Assembly: GCF_025628885.1 (NCBI RefSeq) | Contig: NZ_JAOTIF010000003.1 | Location: forward strand, 62,001 to 126,000 | DNA length: 64,000 nucleotides | Origin: Paraflavisolibacter caeni | GTDB lineage: Bacteria; Bacteroidota; Bacteroidia; Chitinophagales; Chitinophagaceae | Reading direction: 5' to 3' | Shown here: one piece after another, positions 53,129-60,722 of the stretch | Layout: the number at the start of each line of letters is the position of its first letter | How positions within the stretch are numbered: the stretch's first letter is position 1 | Notes under the pieces: model-generated | What the model was told of the DNA's origin: nothing | The model's input: the letters and a program-made list of their open reading frames with translations, nothing else | Databases searched by the model: none | Program-made: the position numbers and the translations under genes

Positions 53129-54394
53129 ATGGAAAGAATTACTGCAACATATTTCATAGAGACACCTCTGGAAGTGGAAAAAGCTGCGGCTGTACTAGCT
53201 GGCGAACAATCATCGGGTACTTTCGTTGCCGTACCTGGCGAAACAGATGAACTCAAACAAAGGTTCGCAGCCCGCGTGGAATCAATCAGTCACCAGGAAA
53301 CAGTAACTGAATCTGCCATTCCTGGAGCGAGAGCTAGTAGTGGTTTGTTTCACAGGGCAATGATTGAAGTGTCGTGGTCTATTGAGAATTTTGGATACAA
53401 CCTGCCGGTTCTTATATCTACACTGCAGGGAAATTTGTATGAATTGACTCAGTTTACAGGTTTAAAGCTGATGGACCTGGACGTGCCGCCTTCCTTTGCA
53501 CAACATTTCCATGGCCCCTGCTTTGGCATAGAAGGCTGCCGCCGGCTGACCAGTGTTGCAGACCGCCCTTTGATTGGTACCATCATCAAGCCAAGCATCG
53601 GCCTCTCGCCGGAGCAAACAGCTGCTTTGGTACAAACGCTAGTCGGAGCAGGAATCGATTTCATTAAAGACGATGAATTGCTTTCTTCTTCTGCTAATTC
53701 ACCTTTTGATAAGAGGGTAGACGCTATCATGCGTGTAATTAATGATCATGCAGATAAGACCGGTAAAAAAGTAATGTACGCCTTTAATATCAGCGATGAT
53801 ACAGATGCCATGCTGAGAAATTATGAAAAGATCGTCTCTGCTGGAGGCACTTGTGCTATGATCAGCTTGAATAGTGTCGGATTGTCAGGGGTGAAAAAGA
53901 TTTGTGATCAGGGACAACTGGCCATACATGGTCACCGCAATGGCTGGGGCATGTTGAACAGGCATCCACTGTTGGGCATTGAATTTCCTGCTTATCAAAA
54001 ATTATGGCGATTAGCTGGTGTAGATCAGATCCATGTAAATGGCATCCAGAATAAGTTCTGGGAATCTGATGATTCGGTGGTGCGTTCCATTGAAGCATGT
54101 CTGAAACCGATGCTGGGAGGTTATTCTATTCTTCCGGTGGTTTCTTCCGGCCAGTGGGGCGGACAGGCACCCGAAACTTATCGCCGTACGCAAACCGTTG
54201 ACTTGCTCTATATGGCTGGGGGCGGTATTATGGCTCATCCCGAAGGTCCTGCAGGTGGTGTTGTAGCTCTCCAACAGGCATGGCAAGCCGCAGTTGAAGG
54301 ATTATCAATTGAAGAAGCTGCACAGCAGTATCCGCAATTTGCCCAATCAGTGGTAAAATTTGGCAAAATGGATAAAATAAAAAATGTGCAATAG
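53129..54394 (+). CDS. RuBisCO-like protein (type IV large-subunit family)
   Basis: 421 residues. RuBisCO large-subunit fold: N-terminal domain with FGYNLPVLISTLQGN, then the barrel. The carbamylated Lys and metal ligands are conserved in FIKDDE (Lys180, Asp182, Glu183); TIIKPS keeps the first active-site Lys (Lys154) but has Ser156 in place of the second. AIHGHRNGWG and HVNGIQNKFWE hold the later substrate residues. The changes rule out CO2 fixation. Paired with a DUF1537 kinase, it matches RLPs that cleave 3-oxo-isoapionate-4-phosphate in D-apionate catabolism. First gene of a four-gene operon. Its stop codon lies inside a short interspersed repeat. Confidence 0.9.
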   Translation: MERITATYFIETPLEVEKAAAVLAGEQSSGTFVAVPGETDELKQRFAARVESISHQETVTESAIPGARASSGLFHRAMIEVSWSIENFGYNLPVLISTLQGNLYELTQFTGLKLMDLDVPPSFAQHFHGPCFGIEGCRRLTSVADRPLIGTIIKPSIGLSPEQTAALVQTLVGAGIDFIKDDELLSSSANSPFDKRVDAIMRVINDHADKTGKKVMYAFNISDDTDAMLRNYEKIVSAGGTCAMISLNSVGLSGVKKICDQGQLAIHGHRNGWGMLNRHPLLGIEFPAYQKLWRLAGVDQIHVNGIQNKFWESDDSVVRSIEACLKPMLGGYSILPVVSSGQWGGQAPETYRRTQTVDLLYMAGGGIMAHPEGPAGGVVALQQAWQAAVEGLSIEEAAQQYPQFAQSVVKFGKMDKIKNVQ

Positions 54395-54413
54395 GCAATC
54401 AATCATTACTCAT
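54387..54413 (+). repeat. Short interspersed repeat, copy 1
   Basis: 27 bp beginning TGCAATAGGCAAT; 25 of 27 bases match the copy at 55827-55853, one gene downstream. The TAG stop of the RuBisCO-like gene (54392-54394) lies within it. The following bases ACTGATCATTCATCAT recur with one change at 62172. Confidence 0.85.
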
Positions 54414-54428
54414 CACTGATCATTCATC

Positions 54429-55820
54429 ATGCGCTCCCTTCTTCTCACATACTACGGCGATGACTTTACCGGCTCTACCGATGCCCTGGAGTTCTTAAGC
54501 CGTGCTGGCGTTAAGACAGTGCTCTTTATAAAACCGCCAACACCAGAACAACTCGAACAGTTTCACGGCCTGCAGGCCGTTGGTGTTGCTGGCATTTCAC
54601 GGGCTATGAAACCGCGGGAGATGGAACAGGAACTGTATCCTGCTTTTACAGCCCTTAACCAAATAGGTGCAAGGCATGTTCATTATAAGGTTTGCTCCAC
54701 GTTCGATTCTTCTCCTTCCATCGGTAGCATTGGCAAGGCGATCGATGTTGGGGCGGAGATCTTTCAATCCCACTTTGTACCATTGCTGGTCGCGGCTCCG
54801 GCATTAGGGCGCCATTGTGTCTTTGGCAACCTGTTTGCCCGCTTGGGGATAGGGAGCAAGGGAAATATTTATCGACTGGACCGGCATCCTTCTATGAGCC
54901 GTCATCCGGTTACTCCTGCCGATGAAAGCGACCTTAGGCTGCATTTAGCACGGCAAACAGATAAGAAAATTGGTTTGTTGGATATTCTGCATTTACAACT
55001 TCCTTTGGATGAGGCTGCTGCAGTCTTGGAAAATATCATTGATGGCGGCAGTGAAATTGTCTTGTTCGATGCCATCCAAGAAGATCAAATGAGCAGGATT
55101 GGACAGTTAATTGACGCTTATGCTGAAAATGGAAAAACCCTTTTCTCCGTAGGTTCATCAGGCATAGAAATGGCCATCGGCGCATATTGGCAGGAACAGG
55201 AAATAGTGCATCCTCAAAAAAGCTGGCCTGATCCGGGAAATGCCGGTCCATTGTTGGTAATTTCTGGTAGTTGCTCACCTGTCACCGCCGGGCAAATTAC
55301 CTGGGCGGTGGCTAACGGCTTTGTAGAGGTGCCTGTAACCATAACTGCTTTATCAGGCGAAAACGGAAATGAATTATCACTAAGCTGCGATCTTGAAGCT
55401 GTAATATCTTATTTGCAAAAGGGCCGTAGTGTGATTGTGCATACAAGTCGTGGCGCTGATGATGAAAGAATAATCCAAACAGCAGCATTATGCGCTCAAA
55501 TAGAAATGGATAAATCAGAAACTGCAAGACTGTTGGGGACCTTTCTGGGCAGGATAGCACGGGAAGTGGTCACCCAGACAGGTGTCAAACGCCTTGTGAT
55601 CGCAGGCGGTGATACTTCTGGTTATGCGGCCAGGGAAATGGGCATTGAAGCAGTGGAGATGATGGCGCCACTTGCTCCCGGCGCTCCATTGTGTAAGGCT
55701 TATGCGCCCGGATCTCCACTGGATGGCCTGCAGGTAAACTTCAAAGGTGGTCAGGTAGGAGGGGAGGATTATTTCGGACTGGCACTCCAGGGGACTACAA
55801 CGTTAAATGCAGTAAAATAA
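54429..55820 (+). CDS. Four-carbon acid sugar kinase family protein (DUF1537), probable 3-oxo-isoapionate kinase
   Basis: 463 residues. N-terminal substrate domain opens with YGDDFTGSTDALEFLS, the family's DDxTG signature, and HYKVCSTFDSSPSIGSIG. The C-terminal nucleotide-binding domain has VISGSCSPVTAGQI, HTSRG, AGGDTSGYAAREMGIEAVE and NFKGGQVGGEDYF. DUF1537 proteins phosphorylate acid sugars such as threonate, erythronate or 3-oxo-isoapionate. Placement directly after a RuBisCO-like gene points to the last of these. Starts 34 bp after the RLP; no signal peptide. The substrate is an inference from neighbourhood. Confidence 0.9.
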   Translation: MRSLLLTYYGDDFTGSTDALEFLSRAGVKTVLFIKPPTPEQLEQFHGLQAVGVAGISRAMKPREMEQELYPAFTALNQIGARHVHYKVCSTFDSSPSIGSIGKAIDVGAEIFQSHFVPLLVAAPALGRHCVFGNLFARLGIGSKGNIYRLDRHPSMSRHPVTPADESDLRLHLARQTDKKIGLLDILHLQLPLDEAAAVLENIIDGGSEIVLFDAIQEDQMSRIGQLIDAYAENGKTLFSVGSSGIEMAIGAYWQEQEIVHPQKSWPDPGNAGPLLVISGSCSPVTAGQITWAVANGFVEVPVTITALSGENGNELSLSCDLEAVISYLQKGRSVIVHTSRGADDERIIQTAALCAQIEMDKSETARLLGTFLGRIAREVVTQTGVKRLVIAGGDTSGYAAREMGIEAVEMMAPLAPGAPLCKAYAPGSPLDGLQVNFKGGQVGGEDYFGLALQGTTTLNAVK

Positions 55821-55826
55821 ACGATC

Positions 55827-55853
55827 TGCAATAGGCAATTAATCATAACTCAT
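55827..55853 (+). repeat. Short interspersed repeat, copy 2
   Basis: 27 bp, 25 identical to the copy at 54387-54413. Here it lies wholly in the gap between the kinase stop and the GTG of the racemase-like gene. Confidence 0.85.
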
Positions 55854-55876
55854 AACGAATCAAAAACTATAAAATC

Positions 55877-56542
55877 GTGGCAAAAACACTTGGACTGATA
55901 CACACTTCGGCTACGCTGGTACCTGTTTTTCAGCAACTTTGTCAGCAATCACTACCTGGGGTAACCGTATTTAATATTGTTGACGACAGTCTGATCAAAG
56001 ACGTCATTGCTAAAGGTGCATTAACAGCAAATACAGCAAGGAGGGTAGTTGATTATATTGGTTCTGCAGAAGATGCTGGTGCAGATTTTATAATGGTTAC
56101 CTGCTCTTCTATCGGGGCCGCTGTTGAAGCTGCCGCCCCTTTAACAAAAGTACCTGTGTTAAGGGTAGATCAGCCTATGGCCGACCAGGCGGTTCAGTCC
56201 GATTCAAAAATAGGCGTCATAGCAACATTGCCTACAACCTTGAATCCTACCTGCGACCTGGTAAAGCGAAGAGCTGCTGCTATAGGAAAGGAAATTCAAT
56301 TGATTGCTCATCTCTGCGAAGGCGCTTTCGAAGAATTAATGAGCGGTAATGCAGCCAAACACGATGAAATGGTTGCCGGCGCTTTACGTAAGCTTTCTTC
56401 TGAGGTAGATGTGATCTTGTTGGCCCAGGCTTCAATGGCGCGTGTTGTTGACACCCTTGCTCCGGAAGACAAAAAGGTGCCTATTTTGGCAAGCCCCCCA
56501 TTAGCCGTACAACATCTTTCTTCTGTTTTATTAGATAATTAG
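55877..56542 (+). CDS. Asp/Glu racemase-fold protein with one active-site Cys
   Basis: 221 residues, GTG start. Asp/Glu/hydantoin racemase superfamily: HTSATLVPVFQQL, the first catalytic loop MVTCSSIGAA (Cys present), IGVIATLPTTLNPT, and the second loop position VILLAQASMARV where racemases have the second Cys in a GCT-type motif. With a single Cys it cannot run a two-base racemisation; arylmalonate decarboxylase or maleate isomerase chemistry within the superfamily uses different arrangements. In this operon it might decarboxylate or isomerise an acid-sugar intermediate. Lies 56 bp after the kinase and 20 bp before the transporter. Confidence 0.85.
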   Translation: MAKTLGLIHTSATLVPVFQQLCQQSLPGVTVFNIVDDSLIKDVIAKGALTANTARRVVDYIGSAEDAGADFIMVTCSSIGAAVEAAAPLTKVPVLRVDQPMADQAVQSDSKIGVIATLPTTLNPTCDLVKRRAAAIGKEIQLIAHLCEGAFEELMSGNAAKHDEMVAGALRKLSSEVDVILLAQASMARVVDTLAPEDKKVPILASPPLAVQHLSSVLLDN

Positions 56543-56562
56543 ACACCATCCCAACTGCCATT

Positions 56563-57903
56563 ATGAAATCTCTACGAAAAATTTGCCTGGGCCTTAGTGG
56601 CCTTTCTCTTATTCTGTTAATTGCAGGAATTGTTTCAGCACAGCCTCATATCTGGCAGCCTGCGGCCGTTTGCCTATCTGTATTCTTTGCTATTGGGATT
56701 GGTTCGATTCCTGCTTTAAAAAGCTATCAATACACAGCCTGGATCATTACTGCGGTCGTAGCGGGCATGATATATCCGGCCGCTTTTCAAAAGTGGGGTG
56801 ACTTTGACCTTCGCAACAAATGGTTGATCCTCTTGGTAATCCAAATGGTGATGTTTGGTATGGGTATTCAAATGAGTTTGCGTGATTTTACAGGTTTAGC
56901 AAGCACAGGCAAAGGAGTCTTGATAGGATTGATTTGTCACTTTTCAATCATGCCCCTCGTTGGCTTTTTGTTGACAAGGATCTTTCATTTTGATATGGAG
57001 ATCGCTGCCGGCATCATTTTAATTGGCTCCTGTTCGAGCAGCCTGGCTTCTAATGTCATGGTATATATAGCACGCGCAAACCTGGTGTTATCTGTAACTG
57101 TAACGGCAATGGCTACTCTTGTTGCTCCTATTATGACACCATTCCTGATGAAGTTATTAGCAGGTACTTTGATCCAGGTACATTTTATCGACATGATGAT
57201 GGAGATCATTAAGATAGTGATCGTTCCTATTGGTGCAGCTCTCTTGCACGATTACCTGAAAACTGCTTCACCTCAGGGCTGGAGAATTGTAAGGAATATA
57301 ATAATGGCTTCAATTCTTTGGTTAGTTGCTCTGCCCTTTGGGTTGTGGCAGTTTTTGAAAGCGCATTTATCAGTCTCTATCCTTCAGTCATTCGAGATCC
57401 TGAGTTTTTTTGCAGGTGCTGTTCTGGCTGGTGTTGGTTATAACTTGCTGGCTAATCGGGTCTCGCGTTTCGACTCCTTTATGCCTTATTTCTCCATGTT
57501 TGGTATTGTTTATTTTACTACGGTCACTACGGCTGCAGGTCGCGATAATCTCATGCAAGTTGGCTTGCTGCTATTCTTTACCTCTGTTTTCCATAATGCA
57601 GCTGGCTATTTCTTTGGCTATTGGTTAAGCAGGATATTTGGTCTGGATAAGAACTCTGCTCGTACCATTGCTTTTGAAGTGGGACTGCAAAACGGTGGCA
57701 TGGCTTCCGGTCTGGCTGGTGCCATGGGTAAGTTGGGTACTGTAGGACTTCCTGCTGCAGTTTTCAGTCCATGGATGAATATATCAGGATCTATACTTGC
57801 CAATTTCTGGCGTCGCAGACCAGTAAATGAAAGCGAGATAGTTGTTGAAGAAACAAAGGTTGCGGGCCCGGGCCCGGGTACTTGTACTACCACGTATGGT
57901 TAG
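56563..57903 (+). CDS. BASS family sodium-dependent transporter
   Basis: 446 residues with about 11 hydrophobic segments. Two extra N-terminal segments precede the bile-acid:sodium symporter core: VMFGMGIQMSLRDF, IILIGSCSSSLASNVMVYIARAN and FEVGLQNGGMASGLA are family signatures. BASS proteins import organic acids with Na+. As the last gene of the RLP operon it is the likely importer of the acid-sugar substrate. The C-terminus is odd: the final residues GPGPGTCTTTYG are encoded by a GC-rich palindromic stretch (57864-57878) and by DNA that reads in another frame as a pectate lyase end, so the native C-terminus has probably been replaced. Confidence 0.9.
   Translation: MKSLRKICLGLSGLSLILLIAGIVSAQPHIWQPAAVCLSVFFAIGIGSIPALKSYQYTAWIITAVVAGMIYPAAFQKWGDFDLRNKWLILLVIQMVMFGMGIQMSLRDFTGLASTGKGVLIGLICHFSIMPLVGFLLTRIFHFDMEIAAGIILIGSCSSSLASNVMVYIARANLVLSVTVTAMATLVAPIMTPFLMKLLAGTLIQVHFIDMMMEIIKIVIVPIGAALLHDYLKTASPQGWRIVRNIIMASILWLVALPFGLWQFLKAHLSVSILQSFEILSFFAGAVLAGVGYNLLANRVSRFDSFMPYFSMFGIVYFTTVTTAAGRDNLMQVGLLLFFTSVFHNAAGYFFGYWLSRIFGLDKNSARTIAFEVGLQNGGMASGLAGAMGKLGTVGLPAAVFSPWMNISGSILANFWRRRPVNESEIVVEETKVAGPGPGTCTTTYG
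57864..57878. repeat. GC-only palindromic junction
   Basis: GGGCCCGGGCCCGGG, 15 consecutive G/C bases in otherwise AT-rich DNA, at the border between the transporter gene and a pectate-lyase remnant. It marks a likely recombination joint. Confidence 0.85.
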
Positions 57904-58057
57904 TGATGCTGATGGTCTTCCTGATGACTGGGAAAAATCCAATGGATTGAATCCTCATGATCCAAAAGACAGTTCGGAAAAAGCAAAGGGAAAGCAAGGT
58001 TATACGAATATTGAAGTATTTATCAATCAACTTGGTGGCTTTACAAAACGTTTTTAA
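57881..58057 (+). pseudogene. C-terminal remnant of a pectate lyase-type protein
   Basis: A short frame reads PRMVSDADGLPDDWEKSNG, then LNPHDPKD and GYTNIEVFINQL to a stop at 58057. This is the usual C-terminal signature of Bacteroidota pectate lyases and related secreted polysaccharide lyases (D-x-D-G-x-P-D-x-W-E, LNP.DP, GYTN.E.Y.N.L). The catalytic part is missing; upstream in this frame the DNA belongs to the transporter. It is a deletion remnant joined to the RLP operon at the GC palindrome. Confidence 0.8.
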
Positions 58058-58361
58058 AGTAATTTATCAAAAGCCCCTTGATGAATATGCTGATTATCTA
58101 AAATAAGTTTCAAATAGAAATGGAATATTTGTTTTTTTTTAATAAATAAATAACATATAGCTGGAGGTTCAAATCATTTATATTTTGTTAAACAATAAAA
58201 TAATTCAGCTTTCGTTTCTGCTAGTTGGCTTTAACCGCGCCTTTGAATTTAATATTTGAAAAATAAGAGATCTAATTGTTGGCAGAGTATTTGTTTATTA
58301 GGCCTCAACATCGTTAACCTGATTAAAACCAGGAAACATCATTAACCTTAAAAACACCAAC
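58058..58361. other. AT-rich intergenic region without recognised features
   Basis: 304 bp between the pectate-lyase remnant and the small repeat protein. It includes a nine-T run near 58131. A promoter for the 58362 gene must lie here, but no confident -33/-7 pair was found. Confidence 0.5.
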
Positions 58362-58631
58362 ATGAAGAAGAATCTTTTATTAGCAACTACATTCGTTGCA
58401 GGCTTAATTACCATGGGCGTTGCTCAATTACCTTCTAATACAAGTGCATCAGCCAAAAACTTAAATGGCTACATGACTTTAGATACCGTGCCTCAAAAGG
58501 ACACTGTTCCTGGTAAATCTGATAGCAGCTCCGCTAATTTAACTAGCTTTAATAGCTATATGGCAAAGGATACAGTTCCTCAAAAAGATACTGTTCCCTC
58601 GAAGCCTGATAGCAGTTCAGTAAATCTGTAA
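58362..58631 (+). CDS. Small secreted protein with two DTVPQKDTVP repeats
   Basis: 89 residues. A signal peptide (MKKNLLLATTFVAGLITMGVAQ) cleaves near residue 21. The mature protein is two copies of one module of about 30 residues: a [GS]YM.. lead, DTVPQKDTVP, then K.DSSS.NL. It is hydrophilic, Pro/Thr/Ser/Asp-rich and probably disordered. Similar DTVPQKDT-type tails occur in secreted Chitinophagaceae proteins, but no function is known. Isolated gene with a strong terminator 18 bp after the stop. Real expression is supported by the signal peptide, repeat preservation and terminator. Confidence 0.75.
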   Translation: MKKNLLLATTFVAGLITMGVAQLPSNTSASAKNLNGYMTLDTVPQKDTVPGKSDSSSANLTSFNSYMAKDTVPQKDTVPSKPDSSSVNL

Positions 58632-58648
58632 TCAGTTTTCATTAAAAT

Positions 58649-58692
58649 AAAAAAGCACAATGACATATTATTTAAAGTCATTGTGCTTTTTT
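58649..58692 (+). terminator. Strong terminator after the small repeat protein gene
   Basis: A 16-bp perfect stem (AAAAAAGCACAATGAC with its complement) around a 12-nt loop, followed by T. Confidence 0.92.
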
Positions 58693-58778
58693 TTACTGCA
58701 ATTTCTAGCCTCTTTGGTACTTAATGTGTGCAGAATTAATTGATAAATTCGTAATTTATCGCACTCAATTGCTTGCCG

Positions 58779-60512
58779 ATGCCTAACGATTCTACTAACA
58801 TCAATATCAATACTAAGAGCGTTGCACAAAATTCTTTTGATGCCATAGTGATTGGTTCAGGGATTAGTGGTGGCTGGGCCGCCAAAGAACTGTGCGAACA
58901 CGGATTGAAAACACTGGTATTGGAAAGAGGCAGAAATATCGTTCACAATAAAGATTATCCAACAGCTTTCAAACACCCATGGGAGTTTACCCATAGGGGT
59001 CAAATGGCCCGGGATTTCAGGAAAGCAAATCCCTTGATCAGTAAAGCGGCTGGCTTTGGTGAGGATACCGCTCATTTTTTTATCAAGGATGCTGATCATC
59101 CTTATGTTCAGGAAAAACCGTTTGACTGGATCCGTGGTTACCAAGTGGGAGGTAAGTCCCTTACCTGGGGGCGCGCCTGTCAACGGTGGAGCAACTTTGA
59201 GTTTACAGCACCCGCACGATTGGGCTATGGTATTGAATGGCCTATCAGCTATTTGGATATTGCTCCGTGGTACAGCCATGTGGAGAACTTTATCGGCGTC
59301 TGTGGTCACAAAGATGGCTTGGAGGCTATGCCCGATGGAGAGTTTCTCCCTCCATTCGACTTGAATTGTGTCGAAACGCACATGCAGCAAAACATTAGGA
59401 AACATTATAAAGATCGCTACCTGGTTCATGCACGCTGGGCACACCTGACTTTACCTAAAGAGATTCATTTGCAGCAGGGTAGGGGCCGATGCCAGGCGCG
59501 AAATAAATGTATGAGAGGATGCCCGTTCGGTGGCTATTTCAGCTCTGTTTCATCTACTTTACCCTGGGCAGAAAGAACCGGAAACCTTGCCATTCGTCCG
59601 TTTTCTGTAGTCCATTCCATTATATACGATGAACAAAAAGGGAAAGCAATTGGCGTCCGGGTGATCGATGCAAATACAAAAGAATCAACCGATTATTATG
59701 CCCGCATTATTTTCTTAAACGCATCTGCTTTAAACAGTAATTTGGTTTTATTAAACTCCACATCTAACCGTTTCCCTAATGGTCTGGGAAATGAAAATGG
59801 GGTATTAGGCAAGTTTGTGGCTTTTCATAATTACCGCGCTTCTGTGAATGCAACAATTGATGGTTTTGAGGATAAATATTACTACGGCCGTAATCCTACT
59901 GAGCCGATTATTGCTAACTACAGGAACCTGCACACCCAGGATACGGATTATGTAGGAGGGTTTACCACTTTTATGGGGGCATTCCGTTCCGGAGTAGATG
60001 AAAGTACAATGACTGAAACCATAGGAGGTAACTATAAAGATGCCCTGACCGAACCTGGAGGGTGGAAAGTTTATATGTATATGCAGGGAGAAACCATTCC
60101 TAAGGAAACAAATCATGTCCGCTTGAGCAAAGACCAAAAAGACCAGTGGGGTATACCATTACTGGTGACAGCAGTAGACTATGATCAAAATGACGAAAAA
60201 ATGATTAAGGATTTTTTAACGCAGAGTACTGAAATGATGGAAAGGTCGGGCTGTAAAAATATTAATCAGAATGACAGTAAGCAACCTCCTGGTTTGGATA
60301 TTCACGAAATGGGCGGTGTGAGAATGGGAAAAGATCCCAAAACTTCAATGCTCAACAAATGGAACCAGTTGCACGCATGTCCGAATGTGTTTGTTACCGA
60401 TGGTGCTTGTATGACCAGTACCGGGAACCAAAGTCCTTCTATTTTATACATGGCACTTACTGCAAGAGCTGCCAATCATGCAATAAATGAATTGAAAAAA
60501 GGAAACTTGTAA
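58779..60512 (+). CDS. GMC family oxidoreductase
   Basis: About 577 residues from the ATG at 58779. FAD-binding VIGSGISGGWAAKEL near residue 20, GGKSLTWGRACQRW, a Cys-rich loop CMRGCPFGGYF, and the C-terminal pair HEMGGVRMG and DGACMTSTGNQSPS with the active-site His and Asn. It belongs to the bacterial sugar-oxidising branch that in Bacteroidota usually has a small gluconate-2-dehydrogenase-subunit-3-like partner carrying the Tat signal; none is adjacent here. No signal peptide of its own. Probable substrate: a sugar or polyol. It is followed 210 bp later by a sugar permease. Confidence 0.9.
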   Translation: MPNDSTNININTKSVAQNSFDAIVIGSGISGGWAAKELCEHGLKTLVLERGRNIVHNKDYPTAFKHPWEFTHRGQMARDFRKANPLISKAAGFGEDTAHFFIKDADHPYVQEKPFDWIRGYQVGGKSLTWGRACQRWSNFEFTAPARLGYGIEWPISYLDIAPWYSHVENFIGVCGHKDGLEAMPDGEFLPPFDLNCVETHMQQNIRKHYKDRYLVHARWAHLTLPKEIHLQQGRGRCQARNKCMRGCPFGGYFSSVSSTLPWAERTGNLAIRPFSVVHSIIYDEQKGKAIGVRVIDANTKESTDYYARIIFLNASALNSNLVLLNSTSNRFPNGLGNENGVLGKFVAFHNYRASVNATIDGFEDKYYYGRNPTEPIIANYRNLHTQDTDYVGGFTTFMGAFRSGVDESTMTETIGGNYKDALTEPGGWKVYMYMQGETIPKETNHVRLSKDQKDQWGIPLLVTAVDYDQNDEKMIKDFLTQSTEMMERSGCKNINQNDSKQPPGLDIHEMGGVRMGKDPKTSMLNKWNQLHACPNVFVTDGACMTSTGNQSPSILYMALTARAANHAINELKKGNL

Positions 60513-60722
60513 CACCGTCAAACCATTTCATTACTAAGCCGGTTCTTTGGTAACTGGGCCGGTTCCATCTTAACGTGAAGGCCAATGATTTGAATTTTAA
60601 GCTTTCTTAACTAATATTTTGTTTTGATTACCAATCATTATTTATCTTCCCGCCTATTCAAAGAGATATTTATATATTCAATAGAAAACCAACCATTTTA
60701 AATCAAAACAACGATTGTTAAA

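Noticed and set aside
58857-59444. 195-codon minus-strand frame
   Set aside because: It lies entirely inside the well-conserved GMC oxidoreductase on the other strand and shows no family motif.
60600-60722. Fucose-regulon boxes upstream of the FucP-type permease
   Set aside because: A CCTATTCA stretch vaguely resembles box 2, but no box 1 lies 21 bp upstream, so it was not called.
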